Assembly: GCA_937952345.1 (NCBI GenBank)
Contig: CALFYN010001045.1
Span: 1 to 14,156 of the forward strand
Direction: 5' to 3'
DNA: 14,156 bases
Source of the DNA: an uncultured Acidobacteriota bacterium
GTDB taxonomy: Bacteria > Acidobacteriota > Terriglobia > Bryobacterales > Bryobacteraceae
Below, one piece after another: positions 1 to 7,747 of the stretch; within the stretch, counting starts at the first letter, position 1, and each line of letters begins with the position of its first letter. The position numbers and the translations under genes were made by a program. The notes under the pieces are model-generated. The model was not told the DNA's origin, did no database searches, and saw only the letters and a program-made list of their open reading frames with translations.

Positions 1-2
1 AG

Positions 3-3000
3 CTATTTGCCTTTGCTGAGCTTGCGGAAGTATTCGGCGATGGCTTCGGCGTAGCCCGTAGGGATGCTGTCGCCGGCGGCGGTGCGGACGGTGCCGCCCT
101 GCTGCTCTTCGAGCTTGCGGCGGAGCTGAATCTCGACCTGCTGGAGACTGGGCAATAACTGTGATCTCAGTTGTTCGAGGAGGGCCGGGTTGCCGGCGAA
201 CTTCGAAGGATCGAGGCGCTGCATCTGGCGGATGAGTTCCTGGATCTCCTTGGCCGATTCGGCGTCTTCGCCGGCGACGCCCTGGCGGAGTTGATTGAGG
301 TCGCGGAGGCCTTCGCGGTATGCGCCTTCGAGTGCGCGGGGGCTTTCGGAGTAGCGGCCATCGCCGCCGCCGGGAGCGCGGAGGTTGCCATCGTTGATGG
401 CGTTGTAGCCGTTGTCACGGTAGCCATCACGAGGGCCACCGCCTTGGGTGCGTTCCTGGCCGATGGGGATTTCGCGGCCGCCTTGCTGGCCGCCCATGCC
501 GCCCTGGCGTCCGGCCTGTTGCGAGGAGCCTTGCTGGCCGCCCTGGCCCTGCTGCCCTTGTTGACCTTGCTGGCCTGCCTGTTGGCCTTGCTGCCCTTGT
601 TGGCCTTGTTGACCCTGCTGGCCGGACTGCTGCCCTTGTTGGCCCTGCTGTCCCTGCTGGCCTTGTTGTCCGGCCTGTTGTCCCTGTTGTCCCTGTTGTC
701 CCTGTTGTCCCTGCTGTCCACGCTGGCCTTGTTGACCTTGCTGGCCCTGTTGGCCTTGCTGCCCTTGCTGGCGCTGGAGTTGCTGTTCGATCTGGGCGCG
801 GAGTTGTTCGACGCGGTTGAGCGCTTTTTCGAGATCGCTGTCGCCGCGGCCTCCGGCCTGGTTGTCTTTGTTCAGCTTGTCTTCGGCCTGGCGCAAGCCG
901 GCGCGCATGCGCTCCATGGCGTCGGTGACGCGTTGTTCGCGCATGTAGGTGGCCGAACCGATGCCGCGGCGGAGCCACTCTGCGCCGAGCTGCATATCGC
1001 GGCGAGCTTCGCTGCCTTGCAGATCGCCGAGCGTTTCGCGGACCTTGGATGAGGCATCCTTGTTGGCGCCGGCGAGATCGCGGGCGGCCTTCTGCATGTC
1101 GCGTTCGAGGCGTTCGAGCTCCTGGGCGAGACGGTCTTTGTCGCGGGCGAGTTCCTGACCCTTGCGGAGGTTGTCGGTCATCTGGCGGATGTCGTTGCCG
1201 TTCTGGCCACGGCCGTACATTTCGCGCAGTTGGTTCTGGATGTTCTTCTGCTGCTCAGTGATCTGATCGGCGCGGCGGGTGAGGTCGCCGAGCTGGCCGG
1301 AGGCCTCCTGCTTGCGCATGGAGTTGAGCAGATCGGTGGCTTCCTGAAGGCGCTCAGCGGCACGGCGGGAACCGGCGTCGCCACCTTGTTCGCCGGACTG
1401 GCGGCGCATGTCTTCGGTAGCTTGCTTGAGGCGTTCGAGGGCGCGCTCGACGCGGGGGTCGATTTGGGCCTGGCCCTGGCCGCCCTGATTGCGCTGCATC
1501 TGCTGCATGCGGCGCTGTTGCTGTTGCTGCTGTTGTTGCTGGCCGCCCTGGCCGCCGGCCTGTTGCGATTGCTGCCCCTGCTGGCCTTGCTGCCCTTGTT
1601 GGCCTTGCTGGCCCTGTTGGGATTGCTGGCCGCGGGTCATCTGTTCGAGCTCCTTCTGGAGCTGCTCGGCTTCGCGGCGGAGCATCTCCTGCTGCCAGCG
1701 ATTCTGGGGCAGGTTCTTCTGCTGCTGATTCTTCATCTGCTCGGCGAGCTCTTTTTGCCGGCGGGCGAGCTGTTCGAGTTTCTGGAGAGCTTCGTCAACC
1801 TTCTTCTGCTGCTGCTCGCCGCCGCCACCGCCGCCCTGCTGGCCGGTCTCGTACTGATTCTTTTCGGTGTCGAGTTCGAGATCGAAGAGGCTGGCGAGGT
1901 CGCGTCCGCCGCCACCACCGCCACCGCCGCCGCCCTGCTGTCCGAAGGCGACCTGGATTTCGCGGAAGGTGGATTCGGCGCGGAGCAGATGCTGGAGCGC
2001 TTTCTGTTCGGGCTGCAGGGCATCCTTCCAACCCTGCGCCTTGAGTTTGTCGGAGGCCGCGGTCATGGCTTCAGCGGCCTTCTCCATATCCTGGGCGAAG
2101 CTCTTGAACTGATTGTTGGCTCCGGCGAGTTCACGGCTGCGCATGCGCTTGGCAAGCGAGTTGGCCTGATCGCGGAGCTTCGACTGGACTTCGGAAAGGA
2201 AGCGCGCGTTCTCGGCCACAGCGGCTTTGTCGGCGTTCTTGTCGCGGATCTGATTCCAGGTTGCGGCGATGATTTCCTTCTGGCGTTGGGAGATGCGTTG
2301 CTGGTCTTCCTGCTCGCCGCCACCGCCGCCGCCGCCCATCTGCTGGCTCTGAGTGAACTCGAATTCGTAGGGGACGGTTTCGATGAACGTCATGTCGGTT
2401 TGCGCGGCGGTTTGCGCGTCGCGCGCGACAGCGTACATGCTGACGACGTCTCCGGGGGAGAGCTTGAAGTCTTCGAGGGCGATCATCGTCTTGCCGTCGA
2501 CGTTCTGCACACCCTTGGAGGGAAGCAGATTGACGGTTTTTTCTTCGCCGCCGTTGACCGAGTATTTAAGGGCAACTTCGTGGAGGCCGAAGTCATCGGC
2601 GGCTTCCACTTCGATCATGACTTCTTCGATGGGGCTGACGCGGGCGTCGTTGCGAGGCCGGCGGATCTTGACGATGGGCGCGGTTTCGGGACGGGCTTCG
2701 ATGAAGAAGTCTTCGCTGACGCGGACACGCTGGCCTTCATCCATGGCGGCGACGTGATACATGCCATCCTTCTTGATCTTGACGCGAGCGGTGAGCCAGC
2801 CACTGAGCATGGAGGAACTGAGTTTGATTTCGGTCTGGTCATCGAAGACCAAGACACCGTCCTTCATGGGACGGTCGGTCTGGATGGCGATTTCGGCTTC
2901 GGTGCCGGTGACGGCGCGCAGATCGCCGGAGCCTTCCTCACTGGTTTCCTTGAGGCCGGACCAGGTGGGGTAGTGATAGGTGACTCGGATCTTTTTGATG

Positions 3001-3824
3001 CCGGGCAGGTCGACCACGGTGAGGCGGTGCGACTTGGAGCGGATGGAACCGGCTTCGACGTAATATTCAACCGATTCGGGGAGCCCCGCGAATAAGAATT
3101 CGAAGCCCGCGCCGCCGGCCTGAGGATTCATGGAAACCTGTTCCCACTTGGTGGTGCCGTCGTATTTGGCGTAGAGGCGCACGGCCTGCGACTGGAAGCC
3201 GAGCATCTGAGCGGTGATGAGCTGATCGGTGCGGCGGCGCACTTTACGGTCGCCGGGTTGCACGTTGATGCTGTAGTAGGGCTGCGCGTCGCGGGGGTTG
3301 CCGGCCCAAAGCAGATTCGCGCCGTGGCCCCAATAGCCAGGGCCGGAGGTGGTGAGCCACATGAGGACACCGCTGGCGAGGAGGGCGACGATGACGAAGG
3401 CCGCGGTGCGGAGAGGCGGGACGATGGACGACGGTTCGGCGCGGCGTGCGACTTCGACGGTGTCCATGGCGAGCAGTTCGAGGAAGGGATCGGCTTCGGT
3501 CTTGCGCTCGGCGAAGGTGAGGAGGCGGGCGTCGAAATCGGGCTGGCGGGTTTCGGCGTCCTTGGCGGCGCGGCGTTTGTTGAGGCGCAGCAGGGGCATG
3601 ACGATGCCGAAGCCCACGGCAAAAGCCAGAGCGAGGAAGAGGACGAATCGCGCCACGGTGAGGCTGTTGTCGCTGAAGGCGAATCCATTGATGATCATCA
3701 CCAGCAGGACGGTGGCAATAAGGGCGCTTGCCGCCGTGATTGCCGCTCCCTGCGTGAATGCCATCACGCGCAGACGCCGCTCTATCGAGCGTAGGTAGAT
3801 TTCGAGTTGATCAAATGCGCTCAT
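3..3824 (-). CDS. DUF4175-like giant membrane protein with coiled coils and Gln-Gln-Gly repeats (1273 aa)
   Basis: Membrane-anchored, probably structural or scaffold protein of the type found at the end of MoxR/BatA operons; the biochemical role is unknown. Three membrane segments lie near residues 26-46, 58-78 and 139-157. A beta-rich, probably periplasmic region follows (about 180-490). Next come long charged helices typical of coiled coils (505-625, 672-730, 786-1015), separated by glycine runs (496-503, 631-640, 664-669). A first Gln-rich tract spans 732-770, a long GQQ tract about 1016-1110, and a helical C-terminal domain about 1158-1273. I chose the ATG at 3824 because it overlaps the BatA-like stop as ATGA and has GGAG eight bases upstream; an in-frame ATG at 3989 would lie deep inside that gene. 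The stop is TAG at 5-3, so the gene is complete. The family assignment rests on layout and context; I am sure of the reading frame and less sure of the DUF number. Confidence 0.85.
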   Translation of the reverse strand: MSAFDQLEIYLRSIERRLRVMAFTQGAAITAASALIATVLLVMIINGFAFSDNSLTVARFVLFLALAFAVGFGIVMPLLRLNKRRAAKDAETRQPDFDARLLTFAERKTEADPFLELLAMDTVEVARRAEPSSIVPPLRTAAFVIVALLASGVLMWLTTSGPGYWGHGANLLWAGNPRDAQPYYSINVQPGDRKVRRRTDQLITAQMLGFQSQAVRLYAKYDGTTKWEQVSMNPQAGGAGFEFLFAGLPESVEYYVEAGSIRSKSHRLTVVDLPGIKKIRVTYHYPTWSGLKETSEEGSGDLRAVTGTEAEIAIQTDRPMKDGVLVFDDQTEIKLSSSMLSGWLTARVKIKKDGMYHVAAMDEGQRVRVSEDFFIEARPETAPIVKIRRPRNDARVSPIEEVMIEVEAADDFGLHEVALKYSVNGGEEKTVNLLPSKGVQNVDGKTMIALEDFKLSPGDVVSMYAVARDAQTAAQTDMTFIETVPYEFEFTQSQQMGGGGGGGEQEDQQRISQRQKEIIAATWNQIRDKNADKAAVAENARFLSEVQSKLRDQANSLAKRMRSRELAGANNQFKSFAQDMEKAAEAMTAASDKLKAQGWKDALQPEQKALQHLLRAESTFREIQVAFGQQGGGGGGGGGGRDLASLFDLELDTEKNQYETGQQGGGGGGEQQQKKVDEALQKLEQLARRQKELAEQMKNQQQKNLPQNRWQQEMLRREAEQLQKELEQMTRGQQSQQGQQGQQGQQGQQGQQSQQAGGQGGQQQQQQQQQRRMQQMQRNQGGQGQAQIDPRVERALERLKQATEDMRRQSGEQGGDAGSRRAAERLQEATDLLNSMRKQEASGQLGDLTRRADQITEQQKNIQNQLREMYGRGQNGNDIRQMTDNLRKGQELARDKDRLAQELERLERDMQKAARDLAGANKDASSKVRETLGDLQGSEARRDMQLGAEWLRRGIGSATYMREQRVTDAMERMRAGLRQAEDKLNKDNQAGGRGDSDLEKALNRVEQLRAQIEQQLQRQQGQQGQQGQQGQQGQRGQQGQQGQQGQQGQQAGQQGQQGQQGQQGQQSGQQGQQGQQGQQGQQAGQQGQQGQQGQGGQQGSSQQAGRQGGMGGQQGGREIPIGQERTQGGGPRDGYRDNGYNAINDGNLRAPGGGDGRYSESPRALEGAYREGLRDLNQLRQGVAGEDAESAKEIQELIRQMQRLDPSKFAGNPALLEQLRSQLLPSLQQVEIQLRRKLEEQQGGTVRTAAGDSIPTGYAEAIAEYFRKLSKGK
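546..770. repeat. 9-base coding tandem repeat (Gln-Gln-Gly) with 48-base higher order
   Basis: About 25 in-frame copies of a 9-base unit encode Gly-Gln-Gln. They are grouped in blocks of five triplets. The inner blocks are separated by one extra Ala or Ser codon at 672-674, 624-626 and 576-578, exactly 48 bases apart. Most units differ by synonymous changes, but 681-707 holds three identical TCCCTGTTG units, followed by a one-mismatch copy at 708-716. Any change of unit number keeps the reading frame. Confidence 0.93.
1515..1631. repeat. Second Gln-rich coding repeat: GQQ units and a nine-glutamine run
   Basis: On the minus strand 1631-1560 encodes QQS/QQG triplets (residues 732-755 of the DUF4175-like protein), and 1541-1515 encodes nine consecutive glutamines (762-770), from mixed CAG/CAA codons. 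The tract separates two predicted coiled coils and looks like a flexible linker. It is the shorter relative of the tract at 546-770. Confidence 0.85.
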
Positions 3825-5824
3825 TCGCTTGGCTCCACAGTCAAATATCGGCTCGCCAACACGGATTCCAACAGGGCAACCACCATGGCTGCCAGCATCA
3901 TATACCACCAGAGGTTGCTGGTTTGTTGTTGCTGTTCGGCAGGGGACTGGCCGGCGGCTTGCGTTTGCTGCGCGCCGGTACCTTTCCAAAGTGCCAGAGT
4001 CTCTTCAGGAAGAATATCGAGATCGGATTCCTTGCGGTCGGGATTGACGGCGACGAGTTCGTGGCGGCCGTTGGCGCGCCCGATGTCGTAGAAGCCGGCC
4101 TGGGTGAGAAGGAAGCTGCGAGCGGTAGAGGCTTGCTTCAGATCCATGGCGCGCTTGCCCTGGGGGTCGAGGACTTCGACGGTGCCGGCGCCTTTTTCGG
4201 CGCGCAGTTCGACGTTGGAATCGGCGGTGTAGCTGGAGGGCCGGACTTCGGAACCGATGAGGTAGCGGCCGGTCTGTTCGACGAAGGGGACGAAAGAGGT
4301 GTGTAGGGGGAAATCGTTGGAGATGTTATCGAGGGTGGAAGTGAAGACGAGGACACGGCCTTCTCCGATGCGCTTTTCGAGAAGGAGAGGAGTGTCGTCG
4401 GCGAGGCGGGCGAGGACGCGGCCCTGGCCCTGTTCGACTTTCATGGCCTGGTAGAATTTGACGTTTTCCCAGCGGCCGGTGGCGCGCAGGACGGGGTGGG
4501 TCAAGTCCATGGCTCCGGCGACGAGGAAGCGCTCGCCGGCGCGGGAGGCGTAGCGGGCTTCGCGAATGGATTCGTCGAAGATGGGGACTTTCATTTTGGC
4601 GGCCATGGCCGGGCCCGCGGCGATGAGGACGGCGCCGCCGCCCTGGACGTACTTGCGGAGGTTCTCTTCAAACGCCGGCGGGAGGAGACCGGTGTCGGAG
4701 AGAACGACGAAGCCGTACTTGGTGAGCGAAACATTTGCCACCTGATCTGTTGTGGCGGGCTCGACGAGGAAAGCGCCTTCGCTGGCCGCTTCCATGGCAG
4801 CGCGGTAGTAGAGGAGGCCTTTCTGCTGGCGGGCTTCGTGGACGAAGAGGAGGGGGCGGGGGTCGGCGCGTTCGACGCTGAAGAAGAAGGTGTTGTCGCC
4901 GGCGAGGGAGTCCGTGCCATCGAGGCGGATCTCGGCTTTGTTGAAGCCGTAGTTGGCGTCCATGCCGACGAACTCCACCGTGGCTCTGCCGTTTTCGGGG
5001 ATATCGGCGGGCTTGGAAGCCACCATCTTGTTATTGACGTAGAGGGCGACGTTCCGTTTGGCGGCGGGGGCTCCGAAAGAAGCGACGGTGGCCTGGACGC
5101 GAGCTTTCTTGGGATCGAAGAGGCTGCGGGGGGCGTTGACGCTTTCGACGGCGTAGTTGGGTTCGAGCTTGGGGGCGACGGAGTGGAGGACGAGTTCGGT
5201 GGAGTCGCCGAGGCGGAGGTCTTTGAAGGATGGGGGGAGGGAGGTTTTCTGCATGTCGCTGAACAGGTGGAGTTCGACGGGCATGCGGGAGGATTGCTCG
5301 ATGGAGCGGACGGCGCGGGCGAGTTCGCCGAAGGAACTGCGGGAATCGGAGGGCTGGATGGATTCGATGGCGGCGCGAAGTTCGTTGGATTCGGCGGTGA
5401 CCTGGGTGAGGGCGTGGATGGAGGCGCCGACGGTGAGCACCTGGCCTTGCTGGCGGCCACGGGAGGCGAGCAGCGATGCCGCATCGCGCTTAGCTTGGGC
5501 GAGGCGGTCGCCCGTGCGCATGCTGAAGGAGTTGTCGACGGCGATGATGAGCAGCTTGCTGCCGCCGGCGGGGAGGATGCCGAGGTTCTTCACGTAGGGC
5601 GCGGCGAAGGCGAGCACGATGAAGAGCAGGAGCAGGAGACGGGCCGCCATGAGGAGGAGATACTTGAGGCGGCGGTGCTTGATGGAACTTTGGGTGCGGC
5701 GCTCAAAAAACATGAGCGAGGCGAATTGTTTCGGCGTGGTTTTATGCTGCTGGAGCAGGTGGAGCCAGACGGGGATGCCGAGGGCGGCCAGACCAGCGAG
5801 AAACCAGGGTGCGAGGAATCCCAT
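3821..5824 (-). CDS. BatA-like membrane protein: aerotolerance N-terminal domain, VWA domain, amidotransferase-like region (667 aa)
   Basis: Inner-membrane VWA protein of the Bat (Bacteroides aerotolerance) type, expected to work with MoxR and DUF58. The N-terminus has the family pattern: a first hydrophobic segment (4-24), the P-x-x-F-A-S-L-x-F-F stretch (31-40), and a second membrane helix (54-76). The VWA domain follows with an intact metal-binding motif D97-x-S99-x-S101 and LFSD at 187-190. Residues about 323-500 look like a glutamine-amidotransferase-type fold, with KYVQGGGAVLIAAG at 391-404 but no recognisable nucleophile cysteine. A C-terminal helix (638-659) gives a second anchor, so the middle is probably periplasmic. 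The ATG at 5824 shares one base with the DUF58 stop (TGATG), and GGGGAGGT lies five bases upstream, the best ribosome binding site inside the operon. The 3' end overlaps the next gene as ATGA. Confidence 0.9.
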   Translation of the reverse strand: MGFLAPWFLAGLAALGIPVWLHLLQQHKTTPKQFASLMFFERRTQSSIKHRRLKYLLLMAARLLLLLFIVLAFAAPYVKNLGILPAGGSKLLIIAVDNSFSMRTGDRLAQAKRDAASLLASRGRQQGQVLTVGASIHALTQVTAESNELRAAIESIQPSDSRSSFGELARAVRSIEQSSRMPVELHLFSDMQKTSLPPSFKDLRLGDSTELVLHSVAPKLEPNYAVESVNAPRSLFDPKKARVQATVASFGAPAAKRNVALYVNNKMVASKPADIPENGRATVEFVGMDANYGFNKAEIRLDGTDSLAGDNTFFFSVERADPRPLLFVHEARQQKGLLYYRAAMEAASEGAFLVEPATTDQVANVSLTKYGFVVLSDTGLLPPAFEENLRKYVQGGGAVLIAAGPAMAAKMKVPIFDESIREARYASRAGERFLVAGAMDLTHPVLRATGRWENVKFYQAMKVEQGQGRVLARLADDTPLLLEKRIGEGRVLVFTSTLDNISNDFPLHTSFVPFVEQTGRYLIGSEVRPSSYTADSNVELRAEKGAGTVEVLDPQGKRAMDLKQASTARSFLLTQAGFYDIGRANGRHELVAVNPDRKESDLDILPEETLALWKGTGAQQTQAAGQSPAEQQQQTSNLWWYMMLAAMVVALLESVLASRYLTVEPSE

Positions 5825-6711
5825 CAGAACCTCCCCGCGCGGATGAGGAAATACTCGCGGAGGGCCTCATCGAGGGGCCGCGAGGTGTTTACGACGTGAT
5901 AGTCCATGCCTGCGCCTTGGGCTTTGCTTTTCAACGTTTCGATGTGTTGCTCGATTTTCTGGCGGTATTCGACGTTGGCGTAATCGGGAGAGACTTCGAG
6001 CGAATCCTGGGTTTCCATGTCGATTAAGACAACGGGCTCGCGGAAGTTGGGCTTGAGCTCTTCGGGGTCGAGGATGTGGAAGAGCACGATTTCGTTGCCG
6101 CGGTAGCGGAGCGGCTCGACGGTTTTGACAATGACTTCGGGGTCGGCGTAAAAATCGGAGACAACGATGGCGACGCCGCGGCGGAACTGATAGCTCTGGA
6201 AATGGTGGAAGGGCTTGGCGTAGTCGGTGCGTGCGCCGGGTTCGGCCCGTTCGACGGCATGAAGGAGGCGTGCAAGCTGGCCCTGGCGGGAGCGGGGCTG
6301 GACATAGTGGCGGATCTCGTCATCGAAGACGATCATGCCGACGGCGTCGCGCTGCTGGATGGCGAGATAGGAGACGGAGGCGGCGAGGTAGCGTGCGTAG
6401 TCGATCTTGGAAACGCTGTGCGAACTGAAGCCCATGGAGGCGCTGGCGTCGAGCAGGACGGTGACCATGGTGTTGGTTTCACCGCGGTATTTCTTGAGGT
6501 AGGCGCGCTCGGTGCGGGCGAAGACGTTCCAATCGACGTAGCGGAGATCGTCGCCGGGGACGTACTGGCGGTATTCGGCGAACTCCTGGCTGAAGCCGAA
6601 GTCGGGCGAGCGGTGCAGGCCCGAGATAAATCCGTCGACAACGGTCTTGGCGACCAGGGAGAGGTCGGAGATGCCGGCAAGAATCTTCGGTTCGAGGAAG
6701 CGTGTGTTCAC
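5824..6711 (-). CDS. DUF58 domain protein with VWA fold, MoxR partner (295 aa)
   Basis: Cytoplasmic DUF58-family protein, the usual genetic partner of MoxR ATPases. The family signature is clear at residues 44-75: F-x-E-x-R-x-Y-x-P-G-D-D-L-R, then D-W-N-V-F-A-R-T. The VWA-like domain has an intact metal-site motif D88-x-S90-x-S92 and a later VVSDFY strand. I see no membrane segment or signal peptide. The start is GTG at 6711, two bases after the MoxR stop, with AAGG seven bases upstream; no better start is nearby. Its stop shares one base with the BatA-like start, so the two are probably coupled in translation. The length is normal for the short DUF58 form, and nothing appears truncated. The exact biochemical role of DUF58 proteins is not established. 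Confidence 0.95.
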   Translation of the reverse strand: MNTRFLEPKILAGISDLSLVAKTVVDGFISGLHRSPDFGFSQEFAEYRQYVPGDDLRYVDWNVFARTERAYLKKYRGETNTMVTVLLDASASMGFSSHSVSKIDYARYLAASVSYLAIQQRDAVGMIVFDDEIRHYVQPRSRQGQLARLLHAVERAEPGARTDYAKPFHHFQSYQFRRGVAIVVSDFYADPEVIVKTVEPLRYRGNEIVLFHILDPEELKPNFREPVVLIDMETQDSLEVSPDYANVEYRQKIEQHIETLKSKAQGAGMDYHVVNTSRPLDEALREYFLIRAGRF

Positions 6712-6713
6712 GA

Positions 6714-7739
6714 TTACGCCTTGGGAGCCGGCTTGTTTTCGAGGATCCTCTTGAGGATGTCGTCGGTGGAGAGCCGGTCGGATTCCGCCTGGAAGTTGAG
6801 CAGGATGCGATGGCGGAGCACGGGGATGGCCATGGTGGCCACATCTTCAAAGCTGACGTGATAGCGGTGCTTCATGAGAGCACGGGCCTTGGCGGCGAGG
6901 ACGAGGAATTGCGCGCCGCGGACGCTGGCGCCGTAGTTGACGTACTTCTTGACGAAGTCCGGGGCGGAGGCGTCGGTGTGACGGGTGGAGCGTACGATTT
7001 CGATGGCGTAGCGGGCGACGGATTCGGCGATGGGGACCATGCGGACGAGTTCCTGGAAGCTGAGGATTTCGTCGCCGTTGGTGACGGGGTCGGCCTTGGC
7101 GATGTGGGTGGTGGTGGTGAGTCCGATGACTTTCAGTTCGTCCTCGGCGGGCAGATAGTCGAGGAGGACGTTGAAGAGGAAGCGGTCGAGCTGCGCTTCG
7201 GGGAGGGGGTAAGTTCCCTCGAGTTCGATGGGGTTCTGGGTGGCGAGGACGAAGAAGGGCGAAGGCAGCTTGTAGTGGTTGCCGCGCACGGTGCAGGAGC
7301 GTTCCTGCATGGCTTCGAGCAGCGCCGATTGGGTTTTGGGCGGGGTGCGATTGATTTCGTCGGCGAGGAGGACGTTGGCGAAGATGGGGCCCTGGACGAA
7401 GGTCCAACTGCGGCGTCCGGTGGTGGGATCCTCTTCGATGATGTCGGTGCCGGTCATGTCGCTGGGCATGAGGTCGGGGGTGAACTGAATGCGTTTGAAG
7501 ACGAGACCGAGGGTATCGGCGAGAGTGCGCACGAGGAGGGTTTTGGCGGTGCCGGGGAGACCGGTGATGAGGCAGTTGCCGCCGACGAACAGGGCGATCA
7601 ACACCTGATCGAGGACTTCCTCCTGACCGACGATGACGCGGCGCACCTGGGTCACGATGTCGTCATAGGCTTGCTGGAAGCGCGTGATGCGGCCCTTCAG
7701 TTCGGCGGCATCGAGTTGCGGAGCGGAGGTAACAGACAT
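6714..7739 (-). CDS. moxR: MoxR-family AAA+ ATPase (341 aa)
   Basis: Ring-forming AAA+ ATPase of the MoxR family, thought to act as a chaperone that remodels or helps activate client proteins with VWA-domain partners. Visible motifs, counted from the ATG at 7739: Walker A GLPGTAKT (60-67), Walker B LLADE (124-128) followed by INRTPPKTQ, sensor-1 ATQNP (166-170), and the arginine-finger region LDRF (185-188). The length and the P-S-D-M-T-G block upstream of Walker B are typical. The start is uncertain: an in-frame TTG at 7751 overlaps the preceding stop by four bases, whereas the ATG at 7739 begins eight bases after that stop. A purine-rich AGAAAGAAGA could serve either. I prefer ATG; the difference is four residues outside the conserved domain. 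DUF58 follows two bases downstream. Confidence 0.96.
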   Translation of the reverse strand: MSVTSAPQLDAAELKGRITRFQQAYDDIVTQVRRVIVGQEEVLDQVLIALFVGGNCLITGLPGTAKTLLVRTLADTLGLVFKRIQFTPDLMPSDMTGTDIIEEDPTTGRRSWTFVQGPIFANVLLADEINRTPPKTQSALLEAMQERSCTVRGNHYKLPSPFFVLATQNPIELEGTYPLPEAQLDRFLFNVLLDYLPAEDELKVIGLTTTTHIAKADPVTNGDEILSFQELVRMVPIAESVARYAIEIVRSTRHTDASAPDFVKKYVNYGASVRGAQFLVLAAKARALMKHRYHVSFEDVATMAIPVLRHRILLNFQAESDRLSTDDILKRILENKPAPKA

Positions 7740-7747
7740 GATTGCAG

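Noticed and set aside
546..770. The tandem repeats as a CRISPR array or a collagen-like triple helix
   Set aside because: There are no unique spacers and the repeat is coding. Gly at every third residue resembles collagen, but the Ala/Ser insertions break the register every five triplets and there is no proline.
171..1052. Plus-strand open frame of 293 codons with a leucine-rich, membrane-like look
   Set aside because: The leucines come from reading CAG/CAA codons backwards across the GQQ repeat, so the apparent membrane segments are an artefact.
1230..3095. Plus-strand open frame of 621 codons opposite the DUF4175-like gene
   Set aside because: The leucine/alanine-rich product mirrors the Gln/Gly codons of the real gene; it has no ribosome site or recognisable domain.
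3825..3989. A 55-residue N-terminal extension of the DUF4175-like protein
   Set aside because: It would lie inside the BatA-like C-terminus, is Arg/Pro/Cys-rich and unlike the rest; the ATG at 3824 has a binding site and an ATGA overlap.
4496..5899. Plus-strand open frame of 467 codons opposite the BatA-like gene
   Set aside because: Low-complexity Gly/Glu/Val composition typical of antisense frames; the minus-strand gene has a VWA metal site and membrane helices.
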